64,000 nucleotides of DNA, taken from NCBI GenBank assembly GCA_963731205.1, contig CAVSUJ010000002.1, positions 1,984,001-2,048,000 on the forward strand, given 5' to 3'. How positions within the stretch are numbered: the first letter of the stretch is position 1; every line of letters begins with the position of its first letter. The notes under the pieces were generated by a model. It worked only from the letters and a program-made list of their open reading frames with translations. It was not told the DNA's origin and did no database searches. Shown here piece after piece: positions 41,341 to 48,260 of the stretch. This DNA is from DATAZK01 sp963731205. Its GTDB lineage: Bacteria > Actinomycetota > Actinomycetes > Frankiales > Frankiaceae. A program made the translations under genes and the position numbers.

Positions 41341-42570
41341 TTAGCGGGGGAACGTTTCAAGGAAATCGTCGATCTGAGAACAGACAAATGCGACATCGTC
41401 GTCACTCAGAGAGTGACTGCACGAAAGCAGAACGCCATATTGCATGACCGCATCGGCGTGAGGGAGACCTCCCTCGGGCTGGCGGAAGGCGACCCCCTTC
41501 ATCATGGGCTGGCGCGCGGCGTTGCCGGTCCAGACGGTCCGGGTGTCGATGCCCCGTTCCGACAGCCCGGCTTGCAGATCCGCGCGGGAGAAGCCGGCGT
41601 CGGGACGCACCTGGAAGCAGTAGCTCAGCCAGGCGGTCTCGAGCTCGTCGGTCTGCCGCGGCGGGACGAAGTAGCGGTCACGCGAGGCCAGGAACGTCGA
41701 ATAGAGGCTGAAGTTGCGCTGGCGACGGGCGTGATTGATGGGCAGCTTTCGCAGCTGGGCACCCAAAAAGGCGGCCGAGATCTCCGACGGCAGGAAATTC
41801 CAGCCCAGCTCGTCGAAAATGAACATGTTGTCGTAATGCATGCCATCGACGTCGGTCCAGAAATTGTGGTCATCGCCCTTGCTCCCATAAAGCTGGACCT
41901 CGGAGCGCCGGCCCCACCCGCGGAGTGTGACGCAACGGTCCCAGAGCGCGTCGTCGTCGAGACAGACCATGCCGCCCGAGCCCGCACCGGTGACGATGTG
42001 CGAGGGCGAGAAGCTGGTGACGCTGATCTCCGCGCGAGCTGCGGTCGGCGTGCCGCGCAGGGTCGCACCGAGGGCGTCACAGGAATCCTCGATGACGGTG
42101 AGGCCATGGCGGTCGGCGACGCCGCGGATGACGTCCCAGTCGGGCGCATTACCGGCCAGGTTGGGGATCAGGATGGCCCGGGTCTGCGGCCCGACCTCCG
42201 CCTCGATCGCCTTCGCATCGATGTTGAACGTGTCAGGCTCGACATCGACGAAGACCGGCACCAGCCCGGCGCGCACCAGCGCCGAGATGTCGGTGGAGAA
42301 CGTCAGTGGTGACGTGATGACCTCGCTGCCCCGCGGCAGGTCGAGCAGTTCCACGGCGAGGAACAGGGCCGCGGAGCCGGAATCGACCATCACCCCGTGG
42401 CGCTTTCCGGTCAGCTCGGCGACCGCCTTTTCGGCTGCTGCCACATGAGGGCCGATGCGGATGCCGTTGGGTCCGGCCGCCAGCACGCTCATCACCGAGT
42501 CGATCTCGTCCTGGTCGAACACCGCGGTGGCGTAAAGGATTCGTTCTTTCTTCTCACTGCTCTGGCTCAC
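41341..42570 (-). CDS. DegT/DnrJ-fold protein with His in place of the PLP lysine (sugar 3-dehydratase-like)
   Basis: 409 residues of the sugar aminotransferase fold (fold type I). MVDSGSAALFLAVELL, ITSPLTFSTD and VIEDSCDALGAT are the cofactor-binding motifs. At the Schiff-base position the usual SFxxxK is SFSPSH, so Lys is His. This is the hallmark of PMP-dependent NDP-4-keto-6-deoxyhexose 3-dehydratases (AscC/DdhC/RfbH and ColD). The loop after it reads GAGSGG instead of GEGG. It therefore probably removes a sugar hydroxyl rather than transferring an amine. No other deoxysugar genes are near. AGGAAGGGA precedes GTG 42570. It is followed after 13 bases by the histidine kinase gene. Confidence 0.8.
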   Translation of the reverse strand: MSQSSEKKERILYATAVFDQDEIDSVMSVLAAGPNGIRIGPHVAAAEKAVAELTGKRHGVMVDSGSAALFLAVELLDLPRGSEVITSPLTFSTDISALVRAGLVPVFVDVEPDTFNIDAKAIEAEVGPQTRAILIPNLAGNAPDWDVIRGVADRHGLTVIEDSCDALGATLRGTPTAARAEISVTSFSPSHIVTGAGSGGMVCLDDDALWDRCVTLRGWGRRSEVQLYGSKGDDHNFWTDVDGMHYDNMFIFDELGWNFLPSEISAAFLGAQLRKLPINHARRQRNFSLYSTFLASRDRYFVPPRQTDELETAWLSYCFQVRPDAGFSRADLQAGLSERGIDTRTVWTGNAARQPMMKGVAFRQPEGGLPHADAVMQYGVLLSCSHSLSDDDVAFVCSQIDDFLETFPR

Positions 42571-42671
42571 GCCCGGGTCCCTTCCTGACGCTGATACTTG
42601 GCGGACTCTTGGCGGTGAGTGTGAACCTGCGGGTGAGTCCCAACGCGAGCGGGGGCCGTCCGGAGCCAACG

Positions 42672-42713
42672 ATGGGCCGAACTATGGGCCGAACTATGGG
42701 CCAAACTATGGGC
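42672..42713 (+). repeat. 12-bp tandem repeat with in-frame ATG codons before icmA
   Basis: Three 12-bp units (ATGGGCCGAACT, the third with one change) plus a half unit. Each contributes an in-frame ATG (42672, 42684, 42696, 42708) directly ahead of the likely start at 42714. Confidence 0.9.
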
Positions 42714-44402
42714 ATGGCGACAGGGGATACCGCGGCGGACGGCCGGGCGCGCTGGCAACGCAGATACGACGCGTCGCGGCTGCGCGAGGCCGACTTCACG
42801 ACCCTTTCCGGCGAGGAGGTCGAGCCCGTCTACGGACCGCCGGCTGATGCCCCGCTCCCGCCGGGCTTCGAGCGGATCGGCTGGCCCGGCGAATTCCCCT
42901 TCACCCGCGGGCTGTACGCGAGCGGCTACCGCGGACGCTCGTGGACCATCCGGCAGTTCGCCGGTTACGGCAACGCGCGCCAGACCAACGAGCGCTACCG
43001 CATGATCCTGCGCGAGGGCGGCGGCGGGCTGTCGGTCGCGTTCGACATGCCCACGCTGATGGGCCGCGACTCCGACGACGCCCGGGCGCTCGGCGAGGTC
43101 GGGCACTGCGGCGTCGCCATCGACAGTGCCGCCGACATGGACGTGCTCTTCGACTCGATCCCTCTCGGCGACGTCACCACGTCGATGACGATCAGCGGTC
43201 CTGCCGTCCCCATCTTCTGCATGTACCTCGTCGCCGCCGAGCGCCAGGGCGTCGATCCCGGCTCGCTGAACGGCACCCTGCAGACCGACATCTTCAAGGA
43301 GTACATCGCGCAGAAGGAATGGCTCTTCCCGCCCGAGCCGCACCTGCGTCTGATCGGCGACCTCATGGAGTACTGCGCCGAAAAAGTGCCTGCATACAAG
43401 CCACTTTCGGTGTCCGGCTACCACATCCGCGAGGCCGGCTCGACCGCGGCGCAGGAGCTCGCGTTCACCCTCGCCGACGGCTTCGGCTACGTCGAACTGG
43501 GCCTCTCGCGCGGCCTCGACATCGACGTCTTCGCTCCGGGGCTGTCCTTCTTCTTCGACGCCCACATCGACTTCTTCGAGGAGATCGCGAAGTTTCGCGC
43601 CGCTCGCCGGATCTGGGCGCGCTGGCTGCGCGACGTCTACGGCGCGCGTACCGAGAAGGCGCAGTGGATGCGTTTCCACACCCAGACGGCCGGCGTCTCG
43701 CTCACCGCGCAGCAGCCCGACAACAACATCGTGCGCACGTCGATCGAAGCTCTCGCGGCGGTGCTCGGCGGGACCAACTCGTTGCACACCAACGCGCTCG
43801 ACGAGGTGCTCGCTCTGCCGAGCGAGCGGGCCGCGCAGATCGCGCTGCGCACGCAGTTGGTGATCGCACAGGAGTCGGGTGTCGGCAACGTGGCCGACCC
43901 GCTCGGGGGTTCCTGGTATGTCGAGGCCCTCACGGATGAGCTCGAGCGGCAGGCGGAGGCGATCTTCGAGCAGATCCGCGGCTTCGGTGACGGGACCGTC
44001 GAGCACGGCATGACGACCGGCATCCTGCGGGGGATCGAGACCGGGTGGTTCACGTCCGAGATCGCCGAAGCGGCCTTCCAGTACCAGACGGCCGTCGAGA
44101 AGGGCGAGAAGAAGATCGTCGGCGTCAACAGCTTCCCCAGCGCGGACGATCACCCGTTGGAGATCCTGCGCGTGTCCAGTGACATCGAACGCGACCAGCG
44201 GTCCGAGCTCTCCGCTCGCCGGCAGGCGCGTGACGACTCAGCGGTCCAGAGCTCGCTGGCTGCCCTCCGGGAGGCGGCTCTCGCCAGCACCAACCTGGTG
44301 CCTCCGATGCTCGAGGCCGCCCGCGCCGAAGCCACGCTCGGCGAGATCTGCGGCGTCCTGCGCGACATCTGGGGCAGCTACGTCGAGCCGCCGACCTTCT
44401 GA
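42714..44402 (+). CDS. icmA: Isobutyryl-CoA mutase large subunit (acyl-CoA mutase, IcmA type)
   Basis: B12-dependent interconversion of isobutyryl-CoA and n-butyryl-CoA. From ATG 42714 it has 562 residues: the substrate-binding barrel only, with no cobalamin-binding domain. The specificity residues decide the call. The Tyr of methylmalonyl-CoA mutase is Phe (F82 in TIRQFAGYG), and the carboxylate-binding Arg is Gln (Q200 in EYIAQKEWLF), matching Phe80/Gln198 of Streptomyces IcmA. Flanking motifs FDMPTLMGRDSDD and TSMTISGPAVP are also IcmA-like. A separate small subunit (IcmB) is required and is not in the window. Several earlier in-frame starts (TTG 42609 and the repeated ATGs) are possible. 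Its butyryl-CoA product would join the ethylmalonyl-CoA route. Confidence 0.9.
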   Translation: MATGDTAADGRARWQRRYDASRLREADFTTLSGEEVEPVYGPPADAPLPPGFERIGWPGEFPFTRGLYASGYRGRSWTIRQFAGYGNARQTNERYRMILREGGGGLSVAFDMPTLMGRDSDDARALGEVGHCGVAIDSAADMDVLFDSIPLGDVTTSMTISGPAVPIFCMYLVAAERQGVDPGSLNGTLQTDIFKEYIAQKEWLFPPEPHLRLIGDLMEYCAEKVPAYKPLSVSGYHIREAGSTAAQELAFTLADGFGYVELGLSRGLDIDVFAPGLSFFFDAHIDFFEEIAKFRAARRIWARWLRDVYGARTEKAQWMRFHTQTAGVSLTAQQPDNNIVRTSIEALAAVLGGTNSLHTNALDEVLALPSERAAQIALRTQLVIAQESGVGNVADPLGGSWYVEALTDELERQAEAIFEQIRGFGDGTVEHGMTTGILRGIETGWFTSEIAEAAFQYQTAVEKGEKKIVGVNSFPSADDHPLEILRVSSDIERDQRSELSARRQARDDSAVQSSLAALREAALASTNLVPPMLEAARAEATLGEICGVLRDIWGSYVEPPTF

Positions 44403-44474
44403 GACGGCGCCTGTCGCGTTCCTCTCCCCGTCCTACCTCGCTCTGACCAGCGCCGGGAACACACTTCCCCTGCT

Positions 44475-45410
44475 GTGCGGTTGGATACAGACGTGCGCCA
44501 ATTCGATCCGACCAGCATCAACCTGCCCGGGGCCGTCGACCTCTCGGCCCGCACGGCACCGGCCGCAGCACGCTCCGGCAGTGGCGGGGTGAACGTCATC
44601 GACGTCACCGAAGCGACCTTCCAGACCGAGGTCGTCGACCGTAGCCGCAGCGTCCCTGTCGTGCTGGATTTCTGGGCCTCCTGGTGTGGGCCGTGCAAGC
44701 AGCTCTCGCCGATCCTGGAGAAGCTCGCCGGTGAGGGCGATGGGAGCTGGGTGCTCGCCAAGATCGATGTCGATGCCAACCCGCGGCTCGCCCAAGCGGC
44801 CGCCGTTCAGGGCATTCCGGCGGTCAAGGCCGTGGTCGACGGTCAGCTCGTCGCCGAGTTCACCGGCGCGCTGCCCGAGGGGCAGGTGCGCGGTTGGATC
44901 AATCAGATCGTCACGCTGGCCAAGAATGGCGTACCGGACGACGGCGCTGGGGGCGAGCCGGGCCCTGACGGAGCTCCGGGTGCGCCGGTTGGCCCTCCGC
45001 TCGATCCCGCGATCGAAGCGGCTTACCAGGCCCTCGAGACCGGTGACCTGGAGGGTGCCGGGCGTCAGTTCCAGGCGCGGCTGAACGAGGCACCGGATGA
45101 CCATGAGGCCAAGAGCGGCCTGGCGCAGGTGAACCTGGCCCGCCGGCTCACGTCCGTCGACCAGGCGGATCTGCAGCGGCGCGTGCAAGAGGGCGACACC
45201 GGCCGGGAGACCCGCCTCGAGGTGGCCGACCTGCTCGTTGCCAGTGGCGATGTCGACAACGGGCTCGCCGGCCTCATCGACCTCGTCAGGACCAGCAGCG
45301 GCGACGAGCGTGAAGAGGTTCGCCAGCGCCTGCTCGAGCTGTTCGAGGTGCTGGGCGAGCACCCGTCGGTCGCCCCCGCCCGCCGTGCGCTGGCCAACGC
45401 CCTGTTCTGA
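44475..45410 (+). CDS. Thioredoxin-TPR protein (CnoX/YbbN-like)
   Basis: 311 residues: a thioredoxin domain (about 40-150) with the redox motif WASWCGPCKQ, then an acidic/Gly/Pro linker and a C-terminal helical TPR-like region (about 175-311). This is the architecture of CnoX/YbbN, a chaperedoxin that protects clients and passes them to GroEL, here with an intact CxxC. A thioredoxin gene also follows the thiolase in mycobacteria. GTG 44475 is the first start; GTG 44493 is an alternative. Confidence 0.88.
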   Translation: MRLDTDVRQFDPTSINLPGAVDLSARTAPAAARSGSGGVNVIDVTEATFQTEVVDRSRSVPVVLDFWASWCGPCKQLSPILEKLAGEGDGSWVLAKIDVDANPRLAQAAAVQGIPAVKAVVDGQLVAEFTGALPEGQVRGWINQIVTLAKNGVPDDGAGGEPGPDGAPGAPVGPPLDPAIEAAYQALETGDLEGAGRQFQARLNEAPDDHEAKSGLAQVNLARRLTSVDQADLQRRVQEGDTGRETRLEVADLLVASGDVDNGLAGLIDLVRTSSGDEREEVRQRLLELFEVLGEHPSVAPARRALANALF

Positions 45411-45449
45411 GCCGCCCGTCTGAGCTGCCTGTTCTGAGCTGCGGCCGCT

Positions 45450-46190
45450 TCAGGCGAGGATCCGCACCGGCGTCCCGAGCTTGAGGTCGAACCGGTTGTG
45501 AAGGTCGGTGATGTCGGCATCGCTGAGCCGGATGCACCCGTGGCTCGCGTCGTGGCCGATGACCTGCGGCTGATCGGTGCCGTGGATGCCGATGACACCA
45601 TTGCCGCCGTCGAAGCTGGTCAACACCGACGAGTAGCCGGACAAGCCGTAGGCGTACGGACCGTAGGCCCCGTTGGGGTTCGGCGGCTGCAGCAGGACTT
45701 TGAGGAAGTACGTTCCGCCGGGCGTCGGTGTGTCAGCCGTCCCGACGGCGATGGGGTAGGTCTTCTGCAGGACGTTCTCGCGGTACACGCGTAGCTGGTG
45801 GGCCGAGCGGAGCACGTCGATCCGGTAGTCGTTGTCGTGCAGCGTCACCTGGCTGGTGCGAACCCAACCGGTCTGGCCGTTGGGCGAGATGGGCAGCGAG
45901 ACCTGCAGCCAGTCTCCCGAGTTGTGGAGCACCAGTAGGACCTGCGGCTGGTTGTAGTTCGTCGGGTCAGGATTGGGGAGCTGGCGGGTGAGCGCGCCAC
46001 CCGGGCTCGCGTACACCGGCAGCGTCGAGTAGTGCGCCACCGCAACCGTGGCGGGGGTGAACACCGGCTTCGAGGGCGACTTGCCGCCCGTCACACCTGC
46101 GATGCCGACACCGACGGCGAGCAGCGCGATGACGGTCCACAGCCAGCCCGGGACCAGCGGGCGGCGCTGCTTCGGCTGCGGCTCAGGCAT
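45450..46190 (-). CDS. L,D-transpeptidase (YkuD domain), membrane-anchored
   Basis: 246 residues. A basic N terminus and one membrane helix (about 17-36) anchor it. An SH3-like region (about 50-118) precedes the YkuD catalytic domain (about 122-246). The active site is GIHGTDQPQVIGHDASHGCIR in two parts, with the catalytic Cys C219 and histidines H203 and H217. It forms 3-3 peptidoglycan cross-links or attaches proteins to the wall. The frame is open further upstream, but that stretch is the shadow of the next gene, so ATG 46190 is used. Confidence 0.9.
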   Translation of the reverse strand: MPEPQPKQRRPLVPGWLWTVIALLAVGVGIAGVTGGKSPSKPVFTPATVAVAHYSTLPVYASPGGALTRQLPNPDPTNYNQPQVLLVLHNSGDWLQVSLPISPNGQTGWVRTSQVTLHDNDYRIDVLRSAHQLRVYRENVLQKTYPIAVGTADTPTPGGTYFLKVLLQPPNPNGAYGPYAYGLSGYSSVLTSFDGGNGVIGIHGTDQPQVIGHDASHGCIRLSDADITDLHNRFDLKLGTPVRILA

Positions 46191-46318
46191 CTTCGGGACG
46201 ATTTGTGGGCCGTGGGGCGCGGCGGATTCTGGATGGCCATCGAGGTACTTCTCCCGGGTCCGGCGGTGCTGGGGGTGTGCTGGATTTCCCGTGATGGTGG
46301 GCGTGAGACGAGTCGTGA

Positions 46319-47086
46319 TCAGCCTGTGAAGGTGGGGTTGGCCGCGACCGGGACGGCCTCGGTCGGATCGGTCGGTGTCGTCGCGCCGCCGGACTGGGTG
46401 GTGGTGCCGGTCGACACGGTCGGCGACGGAGTCGGGCTGGTGCTCGAGGCCGGCATCAGGCAGCTGGCGAGCGTGGTCAGGGTGGCCGGCAGGCCGGTCA
46501 GGACTGCCTGGAGCGGTGCCGGGTCCTGCTTCTCGACGAGGTCTTGAACTGCGCCGATCGCGCCTTGCAGCAGCGGGTCGAGGCAGGTGGACTGCGGGGC
46601 GCCGCTGACCGACTGGGCGAACGCGCTGAAGCACGCCTCGAGCTTGGTGCCGTCCGGCGGGACCGCAGTGAGGTTGGTCTGCACACAGCTCGCGAGCGTC
46701 TGGAAGGGCGCGACCGGCAACCCGCCAGCGCCGCCACTCGAGGCCAGGCCCTGCAGCTGAGTGATCAGCCCCGTCAGCGGGTTGGTGCCGCCCGCCGGCG
46801 TGACGCACGTGAGGATCGCCAGCGGGTTGGTCCCGGCGCTCGAGATGCAGCTCGCGGGATCGGTGGAGGCCGAAGCCGAGGCCGACGGGCTGGGCGACGC
46901 AGACGTGCTGGTAGAGGCGTCGGGTGCCGGGCTTGAGGTCGTGTCGGCGTTCGGAGTGAGCTGGCTCGTGATCGTCCCGACGTCGGGCGGCGTCGCGGCG
47001 GTGTCCGACGATCCGGCCGCGGCAGGGATCGCGACGGCCACGATGCTCGTCGCGAGCAGGGCTACGAATGCATGTCTGGGGCGCAC
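46319..47086 (-). CDS. Secreted Ser/Thr/Pro-rich protein of unknown function
   Basis: 255 residues with a signal peptide (about 1-24: RPRH, a hydrophobic core, then IPAAAGS). A Ser/Thr/Ala/Pro-rich spacer (about 25-75) leads into a domain with several cysteines (CISSAG, LTCVTPAGG, ASCVQT, EACFSAF, STCLDP, ASCLMP) that could form disulphides, followed by another Ser/Thr/Pro tail. I recognise no family. AAAGGGG precedes the GTG start. A copy of the 46-bp palindromic repeat lies 64-109 bp upstream. It is in line with the L,D-transpeptidase gene. Confidence 0.75.
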   Translation of the reverse strand: MRPRHAFVALLATSIVAVAIPAAAGSSDTAATPPDVGTITSQLTPNADTTSSPAPDASTSTSASPSPSASASASTDPASCISSAGTNPLAILTCVTPAGGTNPLTGLITQLQGLASSGGAGGLPVAPFQTLASCVQTNLTAVPPDGTKLEACFSAFAQSVSGAPQSTCLDPLLQGAIGAVQDLVEKQDPAPLQAVLTGLPATLTTLASCLMPASSTSPTPSPTVSTGTTTQSGGATTPTDPTEAVPVAANPTFTG

Positions 47087-47149
47087 GACCCCTTTAACGA
47101 CACTGACGCCAAGTAGTTACGCGCGCGAGCTCTGGGTCTTCGCGCCGGT

Positions 47150-47195
47150 CAGTGACACCGTTTGGGCGTCAAATCTGACGCCGATCCACTGGCAC
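47150..47195. repeat. 46-bp palindrome-containing repeat, copy 1
   Basis: Matches copy 2 (48192-48237) at 41 of 46 positions and in the same orientation. The core GCGTCAAATCTGACGC is a near-perfect palindrome. It lies upstream of the secreted-protein gene and just downstream of the AbiEi/DUF559-like gene. Confidence 0.85.
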
Positions 47196-47211
47196 TCGCC
47201 GTATCCGAGGG

Positions 47212-48135
47212 TCATGCCGCCGCCTCGAGCGCAGCAAGCCCACGCCGGATCTGATCGACCACGAGGGCTTCGTCGATTCTCAGGGCCAGCGTGGGGAAGC
47301 GCAGCACTGATTGCCCCGCGATCACCAACTCGTTGCTGCGCGACATGTCCTCCCAGTAGGTCAGCGCCCGCAGATGCAGGGCGCCGTCGACTTCGCAGGC
47401 GAGACGGGCACCGGTCGGGGACTCGATGACCACATCGAGGTACCGCCGGCGGCCGGCGCCATCGACTCGCACCACCTGCCGCAGGACGATGCCGAGGCGA
47501 TGGCGGCGGCAGAGCTGGCTGAAGTCGATCTCCGACAGTGCCTGCGCGCCTCCGGAGATGTCCTGCAGCACGAGCCGCAACGTCCGGCGATGGCGGACCG
47601 CCCCCGCCTCATCGAGCGCTGTCAGCAGACGAGGGCCCGTCGTCAGCCGCTGCTGGACGACGGCCGCCACAACCCCGCAAGCGGTGCGGATGTTCGCGGA
47701 CCACACCGCTGCATCTACAGCGGAGCGTTCCACCCGGGTGCGAGGCGGCGATCCGACGCTCTTCAGCGGCCGCTCCGCCGGGAGCCGCGTCTCGTGCGTG
47801 ATGATCGCGAGGCCCGAGGCCTTCGGTGCCGTATAGCCGCGCGGCGCGACAACGTGCACCGCTTCGTCCTCCCAGCCGCGAAGCCCGGCCAGGGCAAGCG
47901 CCGTGCGTCCGCCGAGCGCCGCGCCTTTCCCCGCCGCCAGGACAGCAGCCCATTCGCGCTGCTGGCGGGTGAGCGGCCCGTTGTGTAAGACCACGACCTT
48001 CGCGCCCAGCGACGTCCACCGTCCGGCCCGGATCTGCGTTCGGACGGCCACGCGATCAAGACCGGCCGAGGCCAGCTGCCGCCGGTCGACGACCCCGTCC
48101 TGCCGCGCAGCGAGCGCGGCGAGTTTCCTGTCCAC
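47212..48135 (-). CDS. AbiEi-like winged-helix plus DUF559-type nuclease-fold protein
   Basis: 307 residues. The N terminus (LAARQDGVVDRRQLASAGLD and RAGRW) matches the winged helix of AbiEi-type antitoxin/regulators. The C-terminal ~110 residues resemble DUF559/Vsr-like endonucleases: SEIDFSQLCRRH, YLDVVIES, ACEVDGALHL and VLRFPTLAL. The E...D...ExD pattern is partly kept, so nuclease activity is possible but uncertain. Such proteins are common and multi-copy in actinobacteria. It is flanked by two copies of a 46-bp repeat. No toxin partner is seen. Confidence 0.7.
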   Translation of the reverse strand: MDRKLAALAARQDGVVDRRQLASAGLDRVAVRTQIRAGRWTSLGAKVVVLHNGPLTRQQREWAAVLAAGKGAALGGRTALALAGLRGWEDEAVHVVAPRGYTAPKASGLAIITHETRLPAERPLKSVGSPPRTRVERSAVDAAVWSANIRTACGVVAAVVQQRLTTGPRLLTALDEAGAVRHRRTLRLVLQDISGGAQALSEIDFSQLCRRHRLGIVLRQVVRVDGAGRRRYLDVVIESPTGARLACEVDGALHLRALTYWEDMSRSNELVIAGQSVLRFPTLALRIDEALVVDQIRRGLAALEAAA

Positions 48136-48191
48136 TCGGCGGATCGTGCCGGTTCAACCACCGACACGCGTTTCGTTGTCCACAGGCGTCG

Positions 48192-48237
48192 CAGTGACAC
48201 CGTTCGGGCGTCAGATCTGACGCGCATTCACTGGCAC
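48192..48237. repeat. 46-bp palindrome-containing repeat, copy 2
   Basis: Core GCGTCAGATCTGACGC is a perfect 16-bp palindrome. The copy lies 57-102 bp upstream of the AbiEi/DUF559-like start, nearly the same distance as copy 1 from the secreted-protein start. Confidence 0.85.
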
Positions 48238-48260
48238 CGGTGCCGCCCGGGGGCGCGAGC

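Noticed and set aside
42714..44402. Methylmalonyl-CoA mutase large subunit.
   Set aside because: The specificity residues are Phe and Gln as in IcmA, not Tyr and Arg, and the B12-binding domain is absent.
45450..46808. A 452-residue version of the L,D-transpeptidase.
   Set aside because: The extra N-terminal part is the out-of-frame shadow of the secreted-protein gene at 46319-47086. The ATG at 46190 gives a normal anchor helix.
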